The notes under the pieces are model-generated. The model had not been told where the DNA came from and did not search any database. It saw only the letters and a program-made list of their open reading frames with translations. This document shows positions 34,868-41,548 of a DNA stretch of 64,000 nt, in pieces (the stretch's first letter is position 1; every line of letters begins with the position of its first letter). The position numbers and the translations under genes are program-made. The stretch is taken from positions 3,503,700 to 3,567,699 of the forward strand of contig NZ_CP091792.1 of the NCBI RefSeq assembly GCF_022024115.1, given 5' to 3'. This stretch comes from Prevotella communis (GTDB lineage: Bacteria > Bacteroidota > Bacteroidia > Bacteroidales > Bacteroidaceae).

Positions 34868-35959
34868 ATGAATATTTCAAAAAGTAACTACTGTATTATA
34901 CTTGCTGGTGGACGTGGAAAAAGGCTCTGGCCTTCAAGCAGGATGGAGCGTCCCAAACAGTTTTTGGACTTCTTCGGAACAGGTCGCACGCAGTTGCAGG
35001 ACACCTTCTGTCGCATGACTTCCATCGTGCCAAAGGAGAATATATATGTATGCACGTGTAAGGAATACGAGCATTGGGTGCACGAACAACTGCCAGAGCT
35101 GCAGGACGGATGTCTGATGATAGAACCAATCAATCGTAATACGGCAGGTAGTGTGGCCTGGGCTATGCTGAATATCCAGAAGCGCGACGAGAACGCCAGC
35201 ATCGTGATAGTGCCCAGTGATCAGTATATCACCGGCGAGGATGCCTTTAAGCGCAACGTCATCGATGGCCTGGATTTGGTAGGACAGAAAGATATGGTGC
35301 TGGTAATGGGTATCAAACCCACGCGTCCTGAACCTGGCTATGGCTATATCCAGATGGGTAGCAATGGTGAGTTTGACCATGTGTATCGCATCCAGTCGTT
35401 TGTAGAGAAGCCAGAACGCGAGTTTGCCCAGATTTTCATGGACAGTGGCGAGTTCCTATGGAACACAGGTCTTATCCTGAGTAATGCCAGACACCTGCGC
35501 CATTGTCTGCGCGAACTGTTTATGGAACTCTTCGCCCCAGGCATGTGCGAGAACCAAAACTACACAATCGATCAGGTTATCGGCTATATAGAGCGCAACT
35601 ATGCCTCCCTGCCCAATGTGGCTATAGACCAAGGTCTGCTGCAACAAGGCAATCAGGTCTATGTGATGCAGGTTGACTTTGGCTGGGCCGATATGGGTAC
35701 CTGGCATTCCATCTATGAGTTTATGAGTCACGGCACAGATGATAATGTGGTGCTCGACTCAGAAGTGATGATGGACGACTGCAAGGGCAACATCATCAAA
35801 CTGCCCAAGGGTCATATCGGCATCATCAACGGATTGGAAGGCTATATCGTGGCCGAGGAAGGCGACGTACTCCTTATATGCAAAAAGAGCGACTCATCGT
35901 CGCTCATTCGCAAGTATGTCAACGAGGTTGGCATACGTTATGGGGAGGATTATACTTAA
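34868..35959 (+). CDS. manC: Mannose-1-phosphate guanylyltransferase
   Basis: This 363-residue nucleotidyltransferase makes GDP-mannose for surface glycans. It has the N-terminal signature ILAGGRGKRLWPSSR, the VPSDQYI segment, the FVEKPE motif and the WNTGLIL motif, and lacks the phosphomannose isomerase C-terminal domain, as is usual in Bacteroidota. The start MNISKSNYC is preferred over an upstream TTG/ATG extension at 34805, which reads through the promoter region. It ends with a 4-base overlap with the convergent HIT gene. Confidence 0.93.
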   Translation: MNISKSNYCIILAGGRGKRLWPSSRMERPKQFLDFFGTGRTQLQDTFCRMTSIVPKENIYVCTCKEYEHWVHEQLPELQDGCLMIEPINRNTAGSVAWAMLNIQKRDENASIVIVPSDQYITGEDAFKRNVIDGLDLVGQKDMVLVMGIKPTRPEPGYGYIQMGSNGEFDHVYRIQSFVEKPEREFAQIFMDSGEFLWNTGLILSNARHLRHCLRELFMELFAPGMCENQNYTIDQVIGYIERNYASLPNVAIDQGLLQQGNQVYVMQVDFGWADMGTWHSIYEFMSHGTDDNVVLDSEVMMDDCKGNIIKLPKGHIGIINGLEGYIVAEEGDVLLICKKSDSSSLIRKYVNEVGIRYGEDYT

Positions 35960-36351
35960 CCCTTAAAGGCTGCGTATATCTTATCAGCTATCTGCTGCAT
36001 TTCCTCATTGGGGAGATGCAGTTTTTCTTTGCGGAAATCCACGTCGCCCTCGCTGTTCATCGGAATCAGATGGATATGAGCATGGGGCACCTCAAGCCCC
36101 AAGACCACCTGAGCCACCTTCTTACAGGGGAATGCCTTCTTCAGGGCTACAGCCACCTGCTTGGCAAACACCTCAAACTCAGCCAACTCGTCATCGTCCA
36201 TATCAAAGATATAGTCCACCTCACGACGAGGAATCACCAACGTGTGACCTTTTGCCACAGGGTTGATATCAAGGAAGGCATAGAACTTTTCGTTCTCTGC
36301 ACATTTGTAGCTGGGAATCTCGCCAGCAGCAATCTTACTGAAAATATCCAT
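35956..36351 (-). CDS. HIT family protein (histidine triad hydrolase)
   Basis: This 131-residue protein has the HINT-type layout: MDIFSKIAAGEIPSYKCAEN, FLDINPVAKGHTLVIPRR and the triad VPHAHIHLIP. HINT proteins hydrolyse adenosine phosphoramidates. The start at the ATG (36351) is preferred over a TTG two codons upstream. The gene begins 9 bases after the greA stop, so the two are cotranscribed. Confidence 0.94.
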   Translation of the reverse strand: MDIFSKIAAGEIPSYKCAENEKFYAFLDINPVAKGHTLVIPRREVDYIFDMDDDELAEFEVFAKQVAVALKKAFPCKKVAQVVLGLEVPHAHIHLIPMNSEGDVDFRKEKLHLPNEEMQQIADKIYAAFKG

Positions 36352-36360
36352 AATCAATAT

Positions 36361-36828
36361 TTATCCAACAGTAATTTTCTCTATGCGGAGCTTGATGGTG
36401 CCACGTGGAATCTTCACCTCCACCTCGTCGCCCACCTTATGGTTCAGCAAACCCTGAGCAATAGGTGTCTGGATAGAGATCTTTCCCTCACGCAGGTTGG
36501 CCTCGCTCTCACTCACGATCGTGTAGGTCATACGAGCCTTATTGGCCAGGTTGGTCATCTCCACCTTCGACAGAATCTGTACAGAGTCCGTGCTCAGACG
36601 TGATGTGTCTACAATCTTTGCCTCTGATATCTGTTGCTTCATCAGGTTGATCTTAGACTCCAGATGAGCCTGTGCCTCCTTAGCAGCCTCGTATTCGCTG
36701 TTCTCACTCAGGTCGCCCTTATCGCGTGCTTCTGCGATGGCAGCCGATGCTTTTGGACGTTCAACGCCTTCTAAACGTTTCAGTTCAGCTATGAGTTTAT
36801 CATAGCCTTCTTGTGACATGTAAGCCAT
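36361..36828 (-). CDS. greA: Transcription elongation factor GreA
   Basis: This 155-residue protein has an N-terminal coiled coil with the family motif ARDKGDLSENSEYEAAKEAQ near the tip, which contacts the RNA polymerase active site and stimulates transcript cleavage. The C-terminal FKBP-like domain has SIQTPIAQGLLNHKVGDEV. It is the first gene of the greA-HIT unit. Its leader of about 115 bases contains a terminator-like hairpin (36889-36919). Confidence 0.97.
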   Translation of the reverse strand: MAYMSQEGYDKLIAELKRLEGVERPKASAAIAEARDKGDLSENSEYEAAKEAQAHLESKINLMKQQISEAKIVDTSRLSTDSVQILSKVEMTNLANKARMTYTIVSESEANLREGKISIQTPIAQGLLNHKVGDEVEVKIPRGTIKLRIEKITVG

Positions 36829-36878
36829 AATTCTATTGTTTTTTGTTTTATATTATCTTAGGTATCTCCTCGGTCGGC

Positions 36879-36919
36879 AAAAAAGAAAGAATCCCGACTG
36901 TTCTCCCAAGTCGGAATCC
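36879..36919 (-). promoter_or_regulatory. Terminator-like hairpin in the greA leader (possible attenuator)
   Basis: On the minus strand, after the promoter at 36950-36957 and before the greA ATG, GGATTCCGACT pairs with AGTCGGGATTC and is followed by the T-rich CTTTCTTTTTTG. This is the shape of an intrinsic terminator inside the leader. Confidence 0.6.
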
Positions 36920-36949
36920 TCATTATCGCCATTTTGTCTTAACCGTTTG

Positions 36950-36957
36950 CAAAGATA
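36950..36957 (-). promoter_or_regulatory. Promoter -7 box of greA
   Basis: The minus-strand TATCTTTG matches TAnnTTTG; the start would be near 36943, giving a leader of about 115 bases. Confidence 0.65.
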
Positions 36958-37031
36958 AGCCTTTTTTCCGAATCGACCAAATTTTTTGGAGGGAATTATT
37001 TTTCTGCCCGTTTACGCTCACCCAGCAAAAG

Positions 37032-37096
37032 GTCGTTTCTCAACAAGCAACTCGACGTTTCTCTATGAGTAACTCGTCGTTTCTCTGACGTTTTTA
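37032..37096. repeat. 22-bp tandem repeat
   Basis: Almost three units begin at 37032, 37054 and 37076, with the core GTCGTTTCTC or GACGTTTCTC and, in the first two, a closing AACTC. They lie in the 381-base gap between the greA promoter and the promoter of the lipoprotein pair; the rest of that gap is AT-rich and shows no gene. Confidence 0.85.
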
Positions 37097-37136
37097 CGTG
37101 ACATGATTGTTTTTAGGAAAAATATCAAAGAAAAAT

Positions 37137-37167
37137 TTTGATGTTTCTCGATTTGTTTGTACATTTG
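37137..37167 (+). promoter_or_regulatory. Promoter of the lipoprotein pair
   Basis: TTTG at 37137-37140 (-33) and TACATTTG at 37160-37167 (-7) are 19 bases apart. This places transcription start after 37170 and fixes the first gene's start at 37210 rather than the upstream ATG at 37138. Confidence 0.7.
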
Positions 37168-37209
37168 CCAGCAGAAAGTAAACCATTCATTGATAACCAT
37201 AAAACGCAA

Positions 37210-37968
37210 ATGAGAAAATTATTTGTTACTGCATTTATCACCATTACCACTTTTGCTCTTACAAGTTGTGGTGGCAATTCCCAGAACGTAGAAAAAGAAG
37301 GACCTCTGGATTTCTCTGCCGTCTGGACCAGTCATCAAGACTATGTTTTAGGCTATGTTGGTGAGAACTATCAGCGTTTCTACTTCCTGATTGACAGCAT
37401 CAAGATGGATACAGAGGATACACTTTATTATCATGTTTGGGGAAAGTATCGCATCAAGGATAGAGTCTCAAGTTATGAAGGAAAGGTTCGTATCCTTGGA
37501 GAAATTTCGACATTGCCCAAGAAATACCAGGTAGATGAAGAAGTTAATCCTCAAAGTGGTACCCAGATATATGGTATTACCTCTGATTGGAATCTTAACG
37601 CCATAGATATCAACGAAAGAATCAAGGGTAAGATGATATCAACCTTCTATATAAAAGATGGTAAGGCTGTGTTCGATGATATAGATCATTATAGCGATTC
37701 TTTTTGCAACAATCAGTTCGAAGGTATTTTGTCTTCACCAACCACCAGCGAACAGAAATGCTGTTGGGGTGCCTGTCGCATTCCTGACTGTGGCGACTTA
37801 GACATTGGCGAAGGTGAATTCTTTCCCAATGAGAAATATCTGACCTATGGATGGCAGTCCTATCATGATGCTTCTGTTGAGGGCACAGAAGAAGGCTGGG
37901 AAAAAGAAATCCAGAGCCGATGGAATTTACAGCTAGATACCATATACAAGCTTTCAACCTCAAAATAA
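37210..37968 (+). CDS. Lipoprotein, unknown (252 aa)
   Basis: This protein starts MRKLFVTAFITITTFALTSC (lipobox with Cys20) and continues with a Gly/Asn linker. The mature part has strands such as YVGENYQRFYFLIDSIKM and YYHVWGKYRIKDRVSSYEG, with two cysteines at CCWGACRIPDC that may form disulfides. I recognise no family. The next lipoprotein gene follows after 5 bases, so the pair is cotranscribed. Confidence 0.8.
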   Translation: MRKLFVTAFITITTFALTSCGGNSQNVEKEGPLDFSAVWTSHQDYVLGYVGENYQRFYFLIDSIKMDTEDTLYYHVWGKYRIKDRVSSYEGKVRILGEISTLPKKYQVDEEVNPQSGTQIYGITSDWNLNAIDINERIKGKMISTFYIKDGKAVFDDIDHYSDSFCNNQFEGILSSPTTSEQKCCWGACRIPDCGDLDIGEGEFFPNEKYLTYGWQSYHDASVEGTEEGWEKEIQSRWNLQLDTIYKLSTSK

Positions 37969-37973
37969 CAATC

Positions 37974-38552
37974 ATGTTACAACTTCTCAAGAAAACAGTT
38001 TTTTTCATCCTTGCAGCCCTCTCTGTTGCTGCATGCAGTAGTAGTGATCCTGAATATGTGGACCCTGAGGCCCACGAGAAAACCATACAGCTAAATGAGA
38101 AGTATGGTCCTGTGCTGGTGGGTACCTGGCACTTCGAGAAGATTGGTGAGAAACAGCGCTATTTCGAGCGACTGACATTTCAGGCAGACGGCACGCTGAC
38201 AGGGATGCGGAAATGGCAGAAGCGTAAACTCGTCACCATCAATGGCGAGCAGGTATATACCGATTGGGAGGACGTAGAACTTGGCGTCTGGGAAGACGAA
38301 GACATCAAACAGAACGGCACTTTCTCCGGCACCTGGAAACTGCGCTACTGGGATCCTTTTGGAGATGGGAAGCAAAACTATCTGGAACTTTCTGCCAAAT
38401 ACGATAATAAGGATATTGACTTTGCAGCCTACCAGTATAATGCCGTCTTCGACTATGCCGACGAGACGACACTCCGCTTCAAGAGCTATTATATAAGTGG
38501 TGAAAATGGCTGGATGATTTTCCAAAGAGGAGAAGCCGAACCAAGCTTCTAA
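37974..38552 (+). CDS. Lipoprotein, unknown (192 aa)
   Basis: Signal and lipobox are LAALSVAAC (Cys19), followed by SSSDPEYVDPEAHEK. The mature part carries VLVGTWHFEKIGE, YFERLTFQADGTLTGMRKW and GTFSGTWKLRYWD, the repeating pattern of lipocalin-like DUFs (lipocalin_4/5-like beta-barrels) common in Bacteroidota lipoproteins. This domain reading is tentative. It lies 71 bases upstream of the ECF sigma gene. Confidence 0.78.
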   Translation: MLQLLKKTVFFILAALSVAACSSSDPEYVDPEAHEKTIQLNEKYGPVLVGTWHFEKIGEKQRYFERLTFQADGTLTGMRKWQKRKLVTINGEQVYTDWEDVELGVWEDEDIKQNGTFSGTWKLRYWDPFGDGKQNYLELSAKYDNKDIDFAAYQYNAVFDYADETTLRFKSYYISGENGWMIFQRGEAEPSF

Positions 38553-38623
38553 AAATTTTTTTCTTTCGTTTGCAATGTTTCTGTCATTTTCTGCGTATAT
38601 ATAAATGTAAGACTAAAATAATC

Positions 38624-39181
38624 ATGACAGAAACCGAGACAAACCTCATAGCGGGACTGCTCAAGAAAAGTCCCAAAGCCCAGCAGCAGATGCTCGACCT
38701 CTATGGTCGTGATGTCTTTGCACAGGTGGTGCGAATCGTCTCTGTCATCGAGAATGCCGAAGAGGTCTATCAGGATGTCTTCATCAAGGTCTTTAATAAT
38801 ATAAATAGGTATAACGCCGAAAAATCCTCGCTCAAGACCTGGATATCGCGCATAGCCTATAACGAGTCTATCAGCTTCCTGAGACACAAAGGGATGCCAG
38901 TCATCTATTTCGAGGATCAGGGCGACAAGGCCGAGGCATTATCAGATACGGAGGTGGACGAGACCTTCGGACATGCCAACCAGGAAACGGTACAACTGAT
39001 CCGATCGGCATTGAAATATCTGCCTCCTGACGAGCGAGCCATCATCACAATGTTCTATTATGATGAACTGAGCTTAAAGGAAATTGCCGACATCACAGAG
39101 TCGATACCGTCAACTATCGCCTCGAAACTAAGCAGAACGAGAAAGAAACTTTGTAGAATCATAAAAATGTTACAGTCATGA
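38624..39181 (+). CDS. ECF-type RNA polymerase sigma factor
   Basis: This 185-residue protein has region 2 (about 20-85: LYGRDVFAQVVRIVSV, YQDVFIKVFNNI, SSLKTWISRIAYNE) and region 4 (about 125-180: YLPPDERAIITMFYYDELSLKEIADI, SIPSTIASKLSRTRKKL), with no region 1.1 or 3. The start MTETETN is chosen over an upstream ATG at 38570. The stop overlaps the next ATG by 4 bases, a strong sign that the next protein regulates it. No TAnnTTTG box precedes the gene, consistent with an ECF-type or autoregulated promoter. Confidence 0.95.
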   Translation: MTETETNLIAGLLKKSPKAQQQMLDLYGRDVFAQVVRIVSVIENAEEVYQDVFIKVFNNINRYNAEKSSLKTWISRIAYNESISFLRHKGMPVIYFEDQGDKAEALSDTEVDETFGHANQETVQLIRSALKYLPPDERAIITMFYYDELSLKEIADITESIPSTIASKLSRTRKKLCRIIKMLQS

Positions 39182-39867
39182 ACGAGGACAAACTCAAAAC
39201 TTTATTGGAGCAGGACCAGAACCTGCGCGACGCCATCCGGATGGAAGAGGCGGAGGGTCCTCAGATGCCTGCCGACCTCAACGCCCGTCTGATGCAGAGA
39301 GTTCAGCACCCTTCTGCGAAGGAAAGGAGCAAGAAGAAGTGGTGGCCCTGGATTGCAGCAGCCTGTGTGGCTGGCTTCATGATGGTGTACCTGACCCCAC
39401 CAAAGGACACAACGATGGGAACAGGCATGAATCAGGAAGTAGCCGTAAAGGTGGAACCCAAGCAGGCAAAGCCTCAACAGGACGTTCAACAGGAAATCAT
39501 CCTGCCAGAAGCACCTGTGAAGGAAACGCCTAAGCAGATAGCCCAAAGCACGCCTGCCAAGCCCAAGAAGCAGCAGACGCCTGTTGTCGCAGAGCCACAA
39601 ACAGCTCAGGAAACGGTTCCTGCAGAGACGGTTTCTATAGAAACACTCAAGGCAGAAACTATGAAGGCAGAAACACCAGCTATCGCTCAGGCAGCCACCA
39701 CAACACTGACAGAACGCGACGTCCCCATTACCCGTCCAGAGAACCTGAAGTACACCCCAGAGGAGATGGCCCTGATGAAGAAACAAGCTAACGAGGCCTA
39801 CCTAAAATGGGTGGAACTGGAACTGGAAATCGCAAAATACCATTTAGAGCAAACTGCTCAGAAATAA
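39178..39867 (+). CDS. Putative anti-sigma factor, single-pass membrane protein
   Basis: This 229-residue protein has a short cytoplasmic part (1-53; KLKTLLEQDQNLRDAIRMEE), one membrane helix (about 55-73, WWPWIAAACVAGFMMVYL), then a long Pro/Glu/Thr/Lys/Gln-rich region (75-195) with the repeat ETLKAETMKAETPA, and a C-terminal helix (YLKWVELELEIAKYHLE). The N-terminus lacks a clear zinc-type anti-sigma motif. The anti-sigma assignment rests on translational coupling with the sigma gene and topology. Confidence 0.7.
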   Translation: MNEDKLKTLLEQDQNLRDAIRMEEAEGPQMPADLNARLMQRVQHPSAKERSKKKWWPWIAAACVAGFMMVYLTPPKDTTMGTGMNQEVAVKVEPKQAKPQQDVQQEIILPEAPVKETPKQIAQSTPAKPKKQQTPVVAEPQTAQETVPAETVSIETLKAETMKAETPAIAQAATTTLTERDVPITRPENLKYTPEEMALMKKQANEAYLKWVELELEIAKYHLEQTAQK

Positions 39868-39913
39868 TGTGAAAATGTAACAATTAAAAATGTAAGAATT
39901 AAAATTACGAGAT

Positions 39914-41395
39914 ATGAAACGTATATTCATCATGCTGCTCATTGCTTGCAGCGCCATAACAACCATTAGTGCCGATCCATTGGCAAATCCTCAGAAGAAA
40001 CCTGAGACCGTTATCGCTACCCTGAACGCCATCATCGCTAAGTTTGGCTTGAACGAAGGACAGGTATATTCCGTGAATCGCAACCCCAATACGAGTATCA
40101 TCGAGTCGAGTACGAAGATTGTGCCCTTCCGCTGTTCAGCCAACAGTATGCAAAACGATAATGTGCTGAAGGCTGTGGCTCTGAACTTCCCCAAAGAGGA
40201 ACCTCTGGCTTATCAGTTCCTGCATATCCAGCCTGGCAGCAAAGAGAATTTCTCACTGAAGGTCATTACCGAAAATGGTAAGACTCAAGGCACCCAGCAC
40301 ATTCGTACCAATAAGAATCAGGAGATGTGGCTCATGTGCTGCAAGAATCCTGAGAACCCTACGTTGCGTGATGCCTATGCCGTCACTTGGGAATATATGC
40401 ACGACCAGAAGAATCAGGTATTGGGCACCGTGTATATGATTACCTCGCTGCGTCCCGACCTCTTCGAGAAAAGTATGAGCACTGACCTCTACGCGAAAGA
40501 TCAGGATGGTTCAAGAATGAGGTTCACCCTCGAAGGCCGTGTAGGCGATGACCTGAAGGATTCTCTCTACGTGTTCTATATAGCTGAAACGGCTGAGCAG
40601 CTCAACAATGCTACAGACGATAGCTTTACATTTACGATGCCTGTCATAAACGGCCGTTTCGGTATCTCTGTTGAAAATGACAAGCCTTTTGTGGGTCGTA
40701 TCCGTACGGTGATGCCCGATGGCTCGCTCTGTCAGCTGTGGACAAACATCGACTGTGTGCCTGGTGAGACCTATCATATCACCACTCATAACGGTTGGTA
40801 CGAGGAGGACCGCGACTACGAGAACCGTGTAGGTCGCTATAGCGGTAAGAGTCTGCTGAATGCACGACAAATTGCCGGAAATGATGATGTGGATATATTA
40901 GAGGTCGACTCCATACCAGTAGTAGATGACGTACCAGTAGATTATGTCAATGGTGAAGGAACGAATAGAAGAGTAGATCAGTGGAGAGAGAACCTGACTA
41001 CGAAACAGAAAGTTCAGTTTGTGTCAAAGGTTCAGACCCTTGATACTTATGAAAAGGTTTTGAAACAAAGCTATGACCTGATTGGTAAGGAAATTAATGG
41101 CATGAGAGATCCTTTCCGTATCAATAGTGCTTTCGATATAATCTACAAGCAGAATAAGACGTTTGACAATCATGTGCAAGACTTCGTGAAATTTGGGCTC
41201 AACACGGGTTTACCCAAAAAATCGTTGCCGGATTTCTATAAAAAGGTTCTGGATTTGTATAGTAAACAGAATCAGGCAATCGCCGAATTTTACAAGGAAT
41301 ACGGCTCCTACACCAAGTCGGCCCGCAAAGTCCAAAAGCAAGTCAACAAGTTTACGGAGAAATACATGAATGAAATGATTAAACTGATGAAATAA
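39914..41395 (+). CDS. Secreted protein of unknown function (493 aa)
   Basis: A signal peptide (MKRIFIMLLIACSAITTISA) precedes a protein with no family I recognise. The first 160 residues include strands such as VPFRCSANSMQND and YQFLHIQPGSKENFSLKV. The middle (about 210-300) has TLEGRVGDDLKDSLYVFYIAE and INGRFGISVENDKPFVGRIRTV, resembling the DUF4369-like domain of Bacteroidota lipid-anchored thioredoxin partners. The C-terminal third is helical. It follows the sigma/anti-sigma pair by 46 bases on the same strand and may be a target or partner of that system. Confidence 0.7.
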   Translation: MKRIFIMLLIACSAITTISADPLANPQKKPETVIATLNAIIAKFGLNEGQVYSVNRNPNTSIIESSTKIVPFRCSANSMQNDNVLKAVALNFPKEEPLAYQFLHIQPGSKENFSLKVITENGKTQGTQHIRTNKNQEMWLMCCKNPENPTLRDAYAVTWEYMHDQKNQVLGTVYMITSLRPDLFEKSMSTDLYAKDQDGSRMRFTLEGRVGDDLKDSLYVFYIAETAEQLNNATDDSFTFTMPVINGRFGISVENDKPFVGRIRTVMPDGSLCQLWTNIDCVPGETYHITTHNGWYEEDRDYENRVGRYSGKSLLNARQIAGNDDVDILEVDSIPVVDDVPVDYVNGEGTNRRVDQWRENLTTKQKVQFVSKVQTLDTYEKVLKQSYDLIGKEINGMRDPFRINSAFDIIYKQNKTFDNHVQDFVKFGLNTGLPKKSLPDFYKKVLDLYSKQNQAIAEFYKEYGSYTKSARKVQKQVNKFTEKYMNEMIKLMK

Positions 41396-41446
41396 TCATA
41401 TTGAACGCAAATAGTCCTACGACCTACAGAAGTGAGGCTAATCATA

Positions 41447-41485
41447 AGAAAAAGGAGGAGAAAATTCATTTCTTCTCCTTTTTCT
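41447..41485. terminator. Terminator after the 493-aa secreted protein
   Basis: A 17-bp stem with one mismatch, AGAAAAAGGAGGAGAAA / TTTCTTCTCCTTTTTCT, loop ATTCA, is followed by CTTTTGG. It lies directly upstream of the GH43 promoter. Confidence 0.85.
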
Positions 41486-41509
41486 TTTGGTTCTTTGTCC
41501 ATTTTTTCT

Positions 41510-41517
41510 TACCTTTG
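41510..41517 (+). promoter_or_regulatory. Promoter -7 box of the GH43 gene
   Basis: TACCTTTG matches TAnnTTTG; TTCTTTG near 41491-41497 could be the -33 box. The ATG at 41549 follows; an in-frame ORF start at 41432 would lie upstream of this promoter. Confidence 0.65.
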
Positions 41518-41548
41518 CCCTCAGGTTACTAAAAACTACAACTATAAA

